A stretch of DNA of 64,000 nt from Paenibacillus azoreducens (lineage in GTDB: Bacteria > Bacillota > Bacilli > Paenibacillales > Paenibacillaceae), in assembly GCF_021654775.1 (NCBI RefSeq), contig NZ_AP025343.1, positions 4,927,501 through 4,991,500 on the forward strand. The letters run 5' to 3'. The stretch's first letter is position 1; every line of letters begins with the position of its first letter. This document shows, piece by piece, positions 1 to 7,472 of this stretch. Below the pieces are notes generated by a model that worked only from the letters and a program-made list of their open reading frames with translations, made no database searches and was not told where the DNA came from. The translations under genes and the position numbers were made by a program.

Positions 1-596
1 ACCATCCGCTTGCGCACGATCCGCATCAAATCCACATAAGAAAGATTGGTAATCAGCATAAAGCTGATAATGAACATCACGATCATAAGCAGCTTCGTTC
101 CAAGGTTTCCGAACAACCAAAATAAAACCGCATATTGCAGCGCCCCGATATAACCTCCGCTGATATCCTTATTCAGCATAGAACGATCTTTGGAACCCTC
201 GGATGAAAGGAGCGATCCCTCCAAGTCGTTATGTACCTGCGTAACGATGTGTCCGGCGCTTGCACCAGGCACATGAGCCAATTTTTTCTCCAATGACGAG
301 ACGCTGCTCATCAAGGTCAGAGCCAGTACCAGCAGCACGATCCCGCTTTTGCGCGCGTTCCAGCGGCTAGGCCATTTCCGCTGAATCATGACGCTGAGTC
401 CCAGATAAATGCCGATCAATGGAATGACGAAGTAAAATCGTCCGAGCAAAAGCCCGGACATTTTGGATAAAGACCATCCTACCGCCGCTTCACCGGATAA
501 AGCAATGACGGACAGGGTGATCAAAATAATACCGTATATTTCGTATTTGAGAACATTGGTCAGCGAAGCCTTTTTCCTTTTTTTGCGTTTAGCCAA
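1..596 (-). CDS. spoIIIE: DNA translocase SpoIIIE/FtsK, N-terminal membrane part (partial)
   Basis: The frame runs off the left edge, leaving about 198 N-terminal residues. It opens with a very basic stretch (MAKRKKRKK) like B. subtilis SpoIIIE, followed by several hydrophobic segments typical of the FtsK/SpoIIIE membrane domain; the motor and gamma domains lie outside the window. The family pumps chromosomal DNA through a septum, in particular into the forespore. I chose the TTG at 594-596 because a GGGGGTGA ribosome binding site sits 5 nt upstream and the resulting N-terminus matches the family; an in-frame GTG at 603-605 overlaps that site. The position after tepA-ylzJ is the conserved one. 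The call rests on N-terminus and synteny. Confidence 0.88.
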   Translation of the reverse strand, partial: MAKRKKRKKASLTNVLKYEIYGIILITLSVIALSGEAAVGWSLSKMSGLLLGRFYFVIPLIGIYLGLSVMIQRKWPSRWNARKSGIVLLVLALTLMSSVSSLEKKLAHVPGASAGHIVTQVHNDLEGSLLSSEGSKDRSMLNKDISGGYIGALQYAVLFWLFGNLGTKLLMIVMFIISFMLITNLSYVDLMRIVRKRM

Positions 597-618
597 AAAC
601 GTCACCCCCGCATGCCCC

Positions 619-627
619 ATTATACCA
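619..627 (-). promoter_or_regulatory. Extended -10 promoter for spoIIIE
   Basis: On the minus strand TGG is followed by a perfect TATAAT (attata at 619-624), an extended -10 element, about 14 nt before the spoIIIE ribosome binding site. No good -35 hexamer is visible at normal spacing, which is acceptable for an extended -10 SigA promoter. This is inferred from sequence only. Confidence 0.5.
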
Positions 628-674
628 TATAATACCGTGGGGTACCTATGTTCTCTTTTTCTATTTTCTGTTTT

Positions 675-893
675 TTACATCACCGGAACGAAACGAATAA
701 TCTGGCCCGGGGCAAAGGCCGGATTCAAATAGCAATCGAGCGGCCCGTTTAGCAAACGGACAATTTCTACCCGGTTATTCTCCAGCGTCTTGACCTCCAT
801 CAGCACGCCCTGAATCTGCATCTCCTGTGTAGGGCTTGCTTCCTCCCGCTGCTCCCATACGAACTCCAAAGGCATTACCGTATACAAAGTCAT
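675..893 (-). CDS. ylzJ: YlzJ-like small protein
   Basis: A 72-residue protein beginning [10 protein letters not shown], the typical start of the YlzJ family, which sits between tepA and spoIIIE in Bacillales. It has no membrane segment or signal peptide. The ATG overlaps the tepA stop by 4 bp (ATGA), so it is probably translationally coupled to tepA. Function is unknown; the family is known mainly from its conserved position beside sporulation genes. The C-terminal stretch ([13 protein letters not shown]) is compact and hydrophobic. Confidence 0.85.
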   Translation of the reverse strand: MTLYTVMPLEFVWEQREEASPTQEMQIQGVLMEVKTLENNRVEIVRLLNGPLDCYLNPAFAPGQIIRFVPVM

Positions 894-1654
894 TGCTTGA
901 TCCCCTCCGTCTCAGTTATGCCTTTGCGTTCGTCAATCAGTTTGTTGAGCTTGCCCAGCGCCTGCCCAATACCGCCCACTTCATCCATCAAGCCATACTT
1001 CACGGCATCAATTCCTCCGACCGCCGTGCCGATATCGCGATTCAGCTCGCCTGTACGGAACATCAACTCTTTAAATTGCTCTTCGGTAATACGCGAATGG
1101 GAGATGACGAAACGAACGACCCTCTCCTGCATTTTTTCCATGTATTCAAAGGTTTGCGGCACCCCGATAACCAGCCCCGTCAAACGGATCGGATGAATCG
1201 TCATCGTCGCGCTCTCGGCGATGATCGAGTAGGTTGAAGATACGGCGATCGGCACGCCGATGCTATGCCCGCCACCGACCACCACCGTTACCGTAGGTTT
1301 GGTCAGGGAAGCGATCATTTCTGCGATGGCCAGCCCCGCTTCTACATCCCCCCCAACCGTGTTCAAAATAATCAGGATACCGTCGATATTTTTATTCTGC
1401 TCCGCAGCCACCAGCGTCGGAATGATATGTTCGTATTTTGTCGTTTTATTTTGCGGCGGGAGCACCATATGTCCTTCGATTTGGCCGACGATCGTTAAGC
1501 AGAAAATGTTGGATTCATTCGCTGCCGGAACGTTCATTTGCCCAAACTGCTGAATCGCTTCGATTGCGGCTTTGGTTTGATTTTCCGGCTGCTGTTCCGG
1601 CTGCTGTTCCGGCGTCTGTTCTTCCATGCGGAATTGTTCCCGTTCATGCGTCAT
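890..1654 (-). CDS. tepA: ClpP-family serine protease TepA
   Basis: A 254-residue ClpP/crotonase-fold protease. The nucleophile region reads GGGHSIGVP (Ser131) and the His region TMTIHP (His154), the arrangement of the TepA/YmfB subfamily. The first 35 residues are a Gln/Glu/Pro-rich tail (repeated PEQQ), probably disordered and not catalytic. TepA is known in B. subtilis as a ClpP-like protease linked to degradation of small acid-soluble spore proteins and earlier to protein translocation. A GGAAGGAT ribosome binding site lies 8 nt before the ATG. It is followed by ylzJ with a 4-bp overlap, and lies in the conserved slot between RNase J and spoIIIE. Confidence 0.9.
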   Translation of the reverse strand: MTHEREQFRMEEQTPEQQPEQQPENQTKAAIEAIQQFGQMNVPAANESNIFCLTIVGQIEGHMVLPPQNKTTKYEHIIPTLVAAEQNKNIDGILIILNTVGGDVEAGLAIAEMIASLTKPTVTVVVGGGHSIGVPIAVSSTYSIIAESATMTIHPIRLTGLVIGVPQTFEYMEKMQERVVRFVISHSRITEEQFKELMFRTGELNRDIGTAVGGIDAVKYGLMDEVGGIGQALGKLNKLIDERKGITETEGIKQ

Positions 1655-1773
1655 GCGGTAATCCTTCCTTTCCTTTTTAGCAAGAATGTTTTCATTCCCT
1701 TTAGTATGGCGGTTCGCAGAGTGGTATTATTCGGTATGGAATTTTTAATTGCGCATGAGCTTCTATAATCGGT

Positions 1774-1801
1774 AAAAAAGCACCCGGAAGGGGTGCTTTT
1801 T
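1774..1801 (-). terminator. Rho-independent terminator after the CBS-domain gene
   Basis: Minus-strand stem GCACCC/GGGTGC with a 5-nt loop followed by six T residues, about 40 bp after the CBS-domain gene. The flanking A and T runs could also allow weak function on the plus strand, but no plus-strand gene is present. Confidence 0.85.
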
Positions 1802-1839
1802 CACATTCTCATAAAATGCGCAGAATAGGCTTGGGTGAA

Positions 1840-2265
1840 TTAATGAAGCTGTTGTTCAGAGATGCGGCTTAAGGCTTCCCCGGCTTCATTCACATGGATG
1901 TTGATCGTAGCAAGATCGCCAATCGCACACATGCCAACCAATTCTCCCGAATCGACAACCGGAATGCGGCGGATTTGGTGATCAGCCATCATTTTGGCGC
2001 ATTCATGCGCATCTGTGTCGGAAGAGCAAGTGATGACATTCGTGGTCATGCAGTCATGGCAATGAACCTCGCCCGGATTTTTCCCAGCCGCAACGCAATC
2101 AAGCACAATGTCACGATCCGTGATCATACCTACAACTTTTTTGCCTTCACAGATCGGAACCGATCCGCAGTTGATATCACGCATGATCTTGGCAGCCGCA
2201 GTTACCGAATCATGGGGTGCGCATATCTTTACATCCTTTGTCATCACATCGCGAACAATCGTCAT
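1840..2265 (-). CDS. CBS-domain pair protein (YhcV-like)
   Basis: A 141-residue protein made of two CBS motifs (about residues 7-60 and 72-128), with the repeated pattern VRDVMTKDV / CHDCMTTNV and closing stretches GMITDRDIV and GMCAIGDLA. Such stand-alone Bateman modules bind adenosyl nucleotides or other small ligands; the target here is unknown. It is Cys-rich for its size (a CHDC pair at the start of the second motif). A GAGGAGG site lies 9 nt before the ATG. It is not part of the conserved rnj-tepA arrangement in B. subtilis, so it is an insertion at this locus, transcribed alone between two terminators. Confidence 0.85.
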   Translation of the reverse strand: MTIVRDVMTKDVKICAPHDSVTAAAKIMRDINCGSVPICEGKKVVGMITDRDIVLDCVAAGKNPGEVHCHDCMTTNVITCSSDTDAHECAKMMADHQIRRIPVVDSGELVGMCAIGDLATINIHVNEAGEALSRISEQQLH

Positions 2266-2320
2266 GTTTCCAGCCTCCTCATAGGATTAATCCCCCGTAT
2301 TGTTCCCGGGTGGTTTCCGG

Positions 2321-2328
2321 GTTATACC
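2321..2328 (-). promoter_or_regulatory. Possible extended -10 promoter for the CBS-domain gene
   Basis: Minus-strand TGG-TATAAC about 50 nt before the start codon resembles an extended -10 element. No convincing -35 is seen, and a sporulation sigma factor cannot be excluded. Confidence 0.3.
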
Positions 2329-2369
2329 AAAGGTGAACCGGCGTCAGCCGAACATGATATGCAACATAA

Positions 2370-2507
2370 TAACCCCACAAAGAGTATCGGAAAGAAGTAA
2401 GGGCGCCTCTCGCAGAGGGGCGCTTTTGCGAAGCAAAAGTACGGAGTGACGTGTAGCCTTTGAACCTTATTCCGAATACTTTGCGGGGACCCCCGGAAGT
2501 TTTTTAT
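2370..2507. repeat. Dispersed repeat family 1, copy A
   Basis: About 138 bp closely matching copy B at 4701-4838. Ends are complementary (plus strand ACCCCACAAAG at the left, CTTTGCGGGG at the right), and the centre carries the hairpin CTTTTGCTTCGCAAAAG, identical in copy B. It lies in the spacer between the RNase J terminator (2523-2557) and the start of the CBS-domain gene. The stretch 2266-2841 holds this repeat, that terminator and a possible promoter; I see no gene in it. Confidence 0.8.
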
Positions 2508-2522
2508 ACTGTCTGATATGTC

Positions 2523-2557
2523 AAAAAAACGGCACTTTCGAATTCACGAAAGCACCG
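2523..2557 (-). terminator. Rho-independent terminator downstream of RNase J
   Basis: An 11-bp minus-strand stem (CGGTGCTTTCG with CGAAAGTGCCG, two G-U pairs), 6-nt loop, then seven T residues. It lies about 285 nt beyond the RNase J stop codon; I see no gene in that interval, so the transcript would have a long 3' UTR. Confidence 0.8.
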
Positions 2558-2841
2558 CTTCTTTGGTACAGAGTTATAGTTTACGCTTTGGCATGCTGGA
2601 TAAATCAGCTCTTGAAGAACCCCATAGGGCATTTCGAACAGAGTGTTTTGTGCAGCATACAAAACCGATTGAATTTATATCTCATGTTTTGCCTGACATG
2701 CAAGAAAGTCTCGTCCATAACCTTGACTTGCATTGAAGGAAAACAGATGAGTGAACGTGGTCAAATTTTGTCAAGTGACGAACGCGGCAAAAGAAAGTGC
2801 TGGTATATAAATCATTTGCCACTTCATTTGGTTATTTTGGT

Positions 2842-4521
2842 TTACACTTCCATAATGATTGGTAAAATCATTGGTCTGCGGCGGGTTTGTTCATACAGGA
2901 ACCGTCCCAGCGCGTCCTTGACTCCCGTCTTCAGGGAAGCCCATTCATTGACGTTTTCACTCATCAGTTTCTGCAATGTGCTTGAAACGATCCGGTTCGC
3001 TTCATCCAGCAAACCTTCGGATTCCCGCACGTATACAAAGCCTCTTGAAATAATATCCGGACCGGACATGATTGTACCGTCCTGCTTGCTAAGCGTCACA
3101 ACAACGACCAGAATACCGTCCTGCGAAAGGAGTTTGCGGTCGCGCAATACAATATTGCCGACGTCGCCAACGCCCAAACCATCGATAAGCACGTTGCCGG
3201 CAGTGACTTTTCCGGCCTTGCGCGCTGCTCCGTTTTGGATTTCAACCACTTCGCCGATATCCACGATGAAGATGTCATCAGGATCGATTCCTACCGCTTC
3301 GCCAAGCAGCGCGTGTTTGCGCTGCATACGGTATTCACCGTGAATCGGAAGGAAGAATTTAGGCTTCATCAGATTAAGCATTAGCTTGAGCTCTTCCTGG
3401 CTACCGTGCCCGGATACGTGAACGCCCGAATTCGAACCGCTATAGATGACCTCTGCACCCAAACGGAACAATTCATCAATGGTCCGTCCTACATATTTCT
3501 CGTTGCCCGGTACCGGAGTAGCCGCGATGATAACGGTGTCACCCGGCAAAATATCAACTTTGCGGTGAGTAGAACGAGCCATGCGCGTTAATGCAGACAT
3601 CGGTTCGCCCTGACTGCCCGTGCATAATACAACAACGCGGTCGGCAGCCATTTTATTCACTTCTTCTGGCTCAATCAGCATGCCGTCCGGAACGTGCAAG
3701 TATCCAAGTTCGGCTGCAATGGTTACTACATTGACCATGCTGCGGCCAATAACTGTAATTTTGCGTCCCGTCGATTCGGCTGCGTTAACCACCTGCTGAA
3801 TCCGGTGCACGTTGGAAGCAAATGTCGCGATGACCACGCGTTGGGATGCTTTCCGGAAAATATCCTCAAGGACGATCCCCACATTTTTTTCCGATGGCGT
3901 AAAACCAGGTTTCTCGGCATTGGTGCTATCCGAGAGAAGCGCCAAAACCCCTTCTTCGCCGATGGCGGCCATCCGCTGCAAATTGGCATATTGTCCATTT
4001 ACCGGGGTATGATCGAATTTGAAGTCTCCCGTATGAACAACATTGCCTTCCGGTGTCGCAATGCAAATGCCGACCGAATCAGGGATACTGTGGTTAGTTC
4101 TGAAGAATGTCGCCTTCAGCGTGCCCCCCAGTTGAACTTCGGAATCCTCGTTGATCAAAATACGCTTGGTTTCGCCAAGCAGGTTAGCTTCCTTGAGCTT
4201 GTTCTCAACAAGTCCGAGCGTAAGCTTCGTTCCATAGACAGGAACATTCAAATGCTTCAGAACGTAAGGCAATCCGCCGATATGATCCTCGTGGCCATGT
4301 GTCAGCAAAATGCCTCTCACTTTGTCGCGGTTCTCCGTCAAATAGCTGATATCAGGAATGACAATATCGATGCCGAGCATGTCCTCTTCTGGAAATTTCA
4401 AGCCCGCGTCTACAACAACAATATCATTCGCATATTGAATGACATACATATTTTTCCCGATTTCACCGACGCCGCCCAATGCAAATATCGTCAATTTATC
4501 GTTATTCATTTTTTTAGACAA
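2842..4521 (-). CDS. rnjB: Ribonuclease J
   Basis: A 559-residue metallo-beta-lactamase/beta-CASP ribonuclease, which degrades and processes RNA by endonuclease and 5'-3' exonuclease activity. The metal-binding motif is intact (HGHEDHIGG, about residues 79-87), followed by THSIPDS, the beta-CASP region, SGHGSQEE, PIHGEYRM and the typical C-terminal end PMILPIIMEV. Synteny (dapA-rnj-tepA-ylzJ-spoIIIE) places it at the B. subtilis rnjB locus, and the late part (DGLGVGD, LLSQDGIL) is J2-like, but the motif is that of active J1 rather than the degenerate J2 form. The TTG at 4521 follows AGGAGGT by about 10 nt; the next ATG is 12 nt further on. Whether it pairs with a J1 elsewhere cannot be seen. 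Confidence 0.93.
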   Translation of the reverse strand: MSKKMNNDKLTIFALGGVGEIGKNMYVIQYANDIVVVDAGLKFPEEDMLGIDIVIPDISYLTENRDKVRGILLTHGHEDHIGGLPYVLKHLNVPVYGTKLTLGLVENKLKEANLLGETKRILINEDSEVQLGGTLKATFFRTNHSIPDSVGICIATPEGNVVHTGDFKFDHTPVNGQYANLQRMAAIGEEGVLALLSDSTNAEKPGFTPSEKNVGIVLEDIFRKASQRVVIATFASNVHRIQQVVNAAESTGRKITVIGRSMVNVVTIAAELGYLHVPDGMLIEPEEVNKMAADRVVVLCTGSQGEPMSALTRMARSTHRKVDILPGDTVIIAATPVPGNEKYVGRTIDELFRLGAEVIYSGSNSGVHVSGHGSQEELKLMLNLMKPKFFLPIHGEYRMQRKHALLGEAVGIDPDDIFIVDIGEVVEIQNGAARKAGKVTAGNVLIDGLGVGDVGNIVLRDRKLLSQDGILVVVVTLSKQDGTIMSGPDIISRGFVYVRESEGLLDEANRIVSSTLQKLMSENVNEWASLKTGVKDALGRFLYEQTRRRPMILPIIMEV

Positions 4522-4610
4522 ATGTATCTAAACCTCCTATGGTGTTGGACGTCGTACCATTTTATAGTATTTAAATTTCAAAAATATACCGCACCCAGTC
4601 ACTTGACATC

Positions 4611-4640
4611 ATTATACATGATAAAAAACGAAAAACACAA
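4611..4640 (-). promoter_or_regulatory. SigA-type promoter for RNase J
   Basis: Minus-strand TATAAT (4611-4616) with a weak TTGTGT -35 (4635-4640), 18-bp spacing, about 90 nt before the TTG start. The -10 matches consensus perfectly and the -35 in 3 of 6 positions. Confidence 0.55.
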
Positions 4641-4700
4641 GTCACCCATCAGTTAAGTGTTAACCTGCCCCGAAAATGAAGGCGTTATTTTGCATTAAAA

Positions 4701-4838
4701 TAACCCCGCAAAGTGTATCGGAAAGAAGTCCGACGCCTCTTACGGAGGTGCGCTTTTGCGAAGCAAAAGTACGGAGCGGCGTCTGGCCTTCGAAGCTTAA
4801 TCCGATTGCTTTGCGGGGACCCCGGAACTTTTTTTTAA
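4701..4838. repeat. Dispersed repeat family 1, copy B
   Basis: About 138 bp. Minus-strand order: CCCCGCAAAG arm, GACGCC arm, hairpin CTTTTGC-TTC-GCAAAAG, GGCGTC arm, CTTTGCGGGG arm, so nested inverted repeats could fold into one long hairpin. It is highly similar to copy A. It sits between the dapA terminator (4853-4880) and the rnj promoter (4611-4640). The stretch 4522-4906 holds these three elements and no gene that I can see. Confidence 0.82.
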
Positions 4839-4852
4839 ATTTCTATTGGCAT

Positions 4853-4880
4853 AAAAACAGCGTCCGGATTGGACGCTGCT
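4853..4880 (-). terminator. Rho-independent terminator after dapA
   Basis: Perfect 8-bp minus-strand stem CAGCGTCC/GGACGCTG with a 5-nt loop, then five T residues, starting about 27 nt after the dapA stop. Confidence 0.9.
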
Positions 4881-4906
4881 TGGTAATTTTTCAAGTTAAA
4901 AATTTA

Positions 4907-5788
4907 TTATATTGTGGCTACCAGCTCACGAATAAATGCCGCTTCCGCTTCATCCGGATCCGCAAGCGGCAGCCGGACTCCGCCTACCGGATGTCCCAGC
5001 AGATTCAGCGCATATTTCAGGGCGGAAGGATTAGGTACAGGCGTCGGGCATTCAAACAATCCTTTGAACACCGGGAACAGCTTCTGATGCAGCTTCGCCG
5101 CCTTGACTACATCCCCTTTCAAATATGACTCGATCATATCCTTCATCGAAGCTCCGATCACGTGGCTCGCCACGCTGACGATCCCGTGAGCTCCAACGGC
5201 AAGCGCCGGCAGCGTTGCCGAATCATCGCCTGAATAAACACGAAAACCTTCAGGCGCGCCGGAAACGATTTGCGTTACTTGTTCCAAAGACGCGCATTCC
5301 TTAGTGGCGACGATGTTCGGAATCGCGGCGAGACGGATCGTCGTTTGCGCGCTGATGCTGGCGACCGTGCGGCTCGGAACATTATAAAGCATAATGGGCA
5401 GGCTTGTGCTGCGGGCAATAGCTTCAAAATGCCGATACATGCCTTCCTGGCTGGGCTTATTATAATAAGGCACAACCAGCAAAGCCCCATCGACACCCAG
5501 CTTTTCGGCCTCCTGCGTCAGATGAATGGAATGTTCCGTACTGTTGCTGCCGGTTCCGGCAATAATTTTGGCGCGGCCTCTCGCCTGTTTCACCGCAAAC
5601 GCAAACAACTCCAGCTTTTCCTCTTCGCGGAGTGTGGGCGATTCCCCTGTCGTCCCGCAAATGACAAGAGAATCCGTTTTTTGTTCCTCGATCAAATATT
5701 CGATCATATTCGATGTTTCCGACCAGTCGATATTTCCCTGCTCGTCAAATGGGGTGACCATGGCTGTAATCAGTCTTCCGAAATCCAC
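4907..5788 (-). CDS. dapA: 4-hydroxy-tetrahydrodipicolinate synthase
   Basis: A 293-residue TIM-barrel aldolase of the DapA family, condensing pyruvate with aspartate semialdehyde to enter the diaminopimelate/lysine and dipicolinate branch. Visible are GTTGES (45-50), the YNVPSRT motif (Tyr135, Arg140) and the Schiff-base lysine in ATKECA (Lys163). The length is normal. The GTG start follows GAGGAGG by 9 nt. It is downstream of dapG with a 55-nt gap and likely cotranscribed, then closed by a terminator. Because dpaA/dpaB lie just upstream, the cluster links aspartate-family precursors to spore dipicolinic acid. Confidence 0.96.
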   Translation of the reverse strand: MDFGRLITAMVTPFDEQGNIDWSETSNMIEYLIEEQKTDSLVICGTTGESPTLREEEKLELFAFAVKQARGRAKIIAGTGSNSTEHSIHLTQEAEKLGVDGALLVVPYYNKPSQEGMYRHFEAIARSTSLPIMLYNVPSRTVASISAQTTIRLAAIPNIVATKECASLEQVTQIVSGAPEGFRVYSGDDSATLPALAVGAHGIVSVASHVIGASMKDMIESYLKGDVVKAAKLHQKLFPVFKGLFECPTPVPNPSALKYALNLLGHPVGGVRLPLADPDEAEAAFIRELVATI

Positions 5789-5843
5789 TGTTTTTTACCT
5801 CCTCAACCGTTTGGGACGGCGCTCATTAGATAAAAGTCGGCTA

Positions 5844-7061
5844 TTAACGATTAAGCTCGAATTTTGTATGAAGGGCGCGTAATGCTTGCACCATATCTTC
5901 TTTTTTCACAAGCACCCAAATCGTTGTATTTGAATCCGCTGATTGCAGAATCTGTATATTTTGTTCACTAAGCGATTCTACGATTTTGGCCATGATGCCG
6001 GGCACTCCGTTAATGCCGCCGCCAATGACCGAAACCTTCGCGCAGCCCGAAAGCGCTTTGGGATTGAACCCTAGGTCGCGCAGAACCGTGATGGCCCGTT
6101 CGGAATCAAAATCGAATACGGTATAGACCGCCCCCGTAGGGGTTACATTAATAAAGTCGACGCTGATGGAATTTTCAGCCATCGCTTTAAATACCTGCAG
6201 TTGGAGATTATGTCTGCCCTCTTCACAATCAACCGTAATCTGAGTCACGTTGCTTACATAGGCAATACCTGTCACGAAGCGGTCCATGATTCCCTGCTGC
6301 ACGTCTTTAAAGCCCTCAGGCTGGGTAACAAGCGTTCCCTCATCTTCGGAGAAGGTTGAACGTACCCGAACCGGGATTTGGGCCTGCATGGCGATTTCGA
6401 CGGCCCGTGGATGAATCACCTTGGCTCCATATTGCGCCATGTTGCAAATCTCCGCATAGCTGACAAACGGCAGCGGCTTGGCGTCTTCAACAATTCTTGG
6501 ATCCGCGGTCAAAATGCCGTTGACGTCGGTGTATATATCCACCATTTCCGCATGCAGCGCCGCACCCAGCGCAGTTGCCGACGTATCGCTGCCGCCTCTT
6601 CCCAAAGTCGTAAAGTCGCCGAATTCCGTCTGGCCTTGAAAGCCGGTCACGATAACAACCTGATGCGTTTCCAGTTCAGTCGTAATCCTATTCGGACGCA
6701 CGTCCTTAATTCGTGCATTGCCATAGTGATCATCGGTAAGGAAACCAGCTTGAGCTCCCGTCAGCACCGTTGATCTGACTCCTTCACGCTCAAGCAAGCT
6801 GCAAAGCGTTGCCGCGGAAATAATTTCACCGCAGCACAGCAGTAAATCCTTCTCGCGTGCAGGCAGAGCGTCACCGTTCTGGGCTGCCCAGTCCAAAAGC
6901 GTGTCCGTGGCGTAAGGTTCGCCCTTGCGTCCCATCGCGGACACGACGACAACGAGTTGATATCCGGAGGACAGCTCCCGCTTAATGTGGTTGATGACAT
7001 GTTCTCTTGCCTGCGGCGTCGAAAGTGACGTACCGCCAAATTTCTGAACCAAAATGCTCAT
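5844..7061 (-). CDS. dapG: Aspartate kinase (DapG type)
   Basis: A 405-residue aspartokinase with the N-terminal KFGGTS motif (8-13), a kinase domain to about residue 245 and two C-terminal ACT domains that normally bind amino-acid effectors. It catalyses the first step from aspartate to lysine, threonine, methionine and dipicolinate. By position next to dpaAB and dapA it corresponds to B. subtilis DapG, the diaminopimelate-sensitive isozyme; I infer the effector from synteny only. A GGAGGAA site lies 5 nt before the ATG. In B. subtilis asd precedes dapG; here that slot holds only a broken reading frame. Confidence 0.94.
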   Translation of the reverse strand: MSILVQKFGGTSLSTPQAREHVINHIKRELSSGYQLVVVVSAMGRKGEPYATDTLLDWAAQNGDALPAREKDLLLCCGEIISAATLCSLLEREGVRSTVLTGAQAGFLTDDHYGNARIKDVRPNRITTELETHQVVIVTGFQGQTEFGDFTTLGRGGSDTSATALGAALHAEMVDIYTDVNGILTADPRIVEDAKPLPFVSYAEICNMAQYGAKVIHPRAVEIAMQAQIPVRVRSTFSEDEGTLVTQPEGFKDVQQGIMDRFVTGIAYVSNVTQITVDCEEGRHNLQLQVFKAMAENSISVDFINVTPTGAVYTVFDFDSERAITVLRDLGFNPKALSGCAKVSVIGGGINGVPGIMAKIVESLSEQNIQILQSADSNTTIWVLVKKEDMVQALRALHTKFELNR

Positions 7062-7154
7062 TTCTATTCCTCCATACGACTAAGAACGCGCGGAAGCGTT
7101 CGCCGCAAGCGATCTTGGGCGGTGCCTTTGATCAGATAACAATCTGGTTTTTAG

Positions 7155-7168
7155 GCTTTGCGCAAAGC
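7155..7168. promoter_or_regulatory. Perfect 14-nt palindrome upstream of dapG
   Basis: GCTTTGCGCAAAGC, about 94 bp before the dapG start, with flanking TTAG/CTAA also nearly symmetric. It could be an operator or a small hairpin. No regulator is identifiable from sequence. Confidence 0.35.
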
Positions 7169-7255
7169 TAAGATCCGCGGCGGGAAGCCTCCTGCAATAA
7201 GGTTATCCTGCGGCATCCGTCGCAGGGCGGATAGGTTCGAAAAAGCGGGATGATC

Positions 7256-7286
7256 TTTGACGGAAACGTCTGGCGTTTCCGTCAAA
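7256..7286. repeat. 13-bp perfect inverted repeat in the dapG leader
   Basis: Arms TTTGACGGAAACG and CGTTTCCGTCAAA separated by 5 nt. It is not followed by a T run in the direction of transcription (minus strand continues GATCAT), so it is not a standard terminator. It lies within the interrupted frame between dpaB and dapG, about 195 nt before dapG. Confidence 0.6.
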
Positions 7287-7472
7287 AGCTTTCTAACGTC
7301 TTCCAAGTTCATAGTCTCTCTTAGGTTCGATATAACCGTAAGTCCAGGCGGACCGCATACGAAAGAAAATACGCACGCAGAGGCCTGGCGTTACATCGAT
7401 CAATATACTGGTTTTATGGTTTATGCGGCATGCGGTCTGATGTATTGCATCGCTGACTGAACCAGCATTATT

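Larger units (their letters stand above)
7064..7312 (-). pseudogene. Small reading frame interrupted by one in-frame TAA, upstream of dapG
   Basis: From the ATG at 7312 a frame of 53 codons ends at TAA (7151-7153), then continues in the same frame for 28 codons to TAG at 7064-7066, only 2 nt before the dapG ATG. The two halves read MNLEDVRKLLTETPDV... and KPDCYLIKGTAQDRLRRT..., and the last codons (MEE-stop) overlap the dapG ribosome binding site, as a cotranscribed gene end would. Upstream of the ATG the frame stays open for about 26 more codons. I do not recognise a family. It could be a decayed gene, a sequencing error in a live one, or chance. It occupies most of the 7062-7472 interval, which otherwise shows only a hairpin and a palindrome. 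Confidence 0.4.

Noticed and set aside
2518-2736. A 72-codon plus-strand frame in the spacer after RNase J
   Set aside because: Begins inside the RNase J terminator hairpin and has no ribosome binding site or recognisable domain.
7257-7460. A 67-codon plus-strand frame between dpaB and dapG
   Set aside because: It starts in the 13-bp hairpin, lacks a ribosome binding site and opposes all neighbours; the minus-strand frame explains the region better.
7062-7472. A lysine riboswitch before dapG
   Set aside because: The interval lacks the conserved core segments of the lysine element; only a hairpin and a palindrome were seen.
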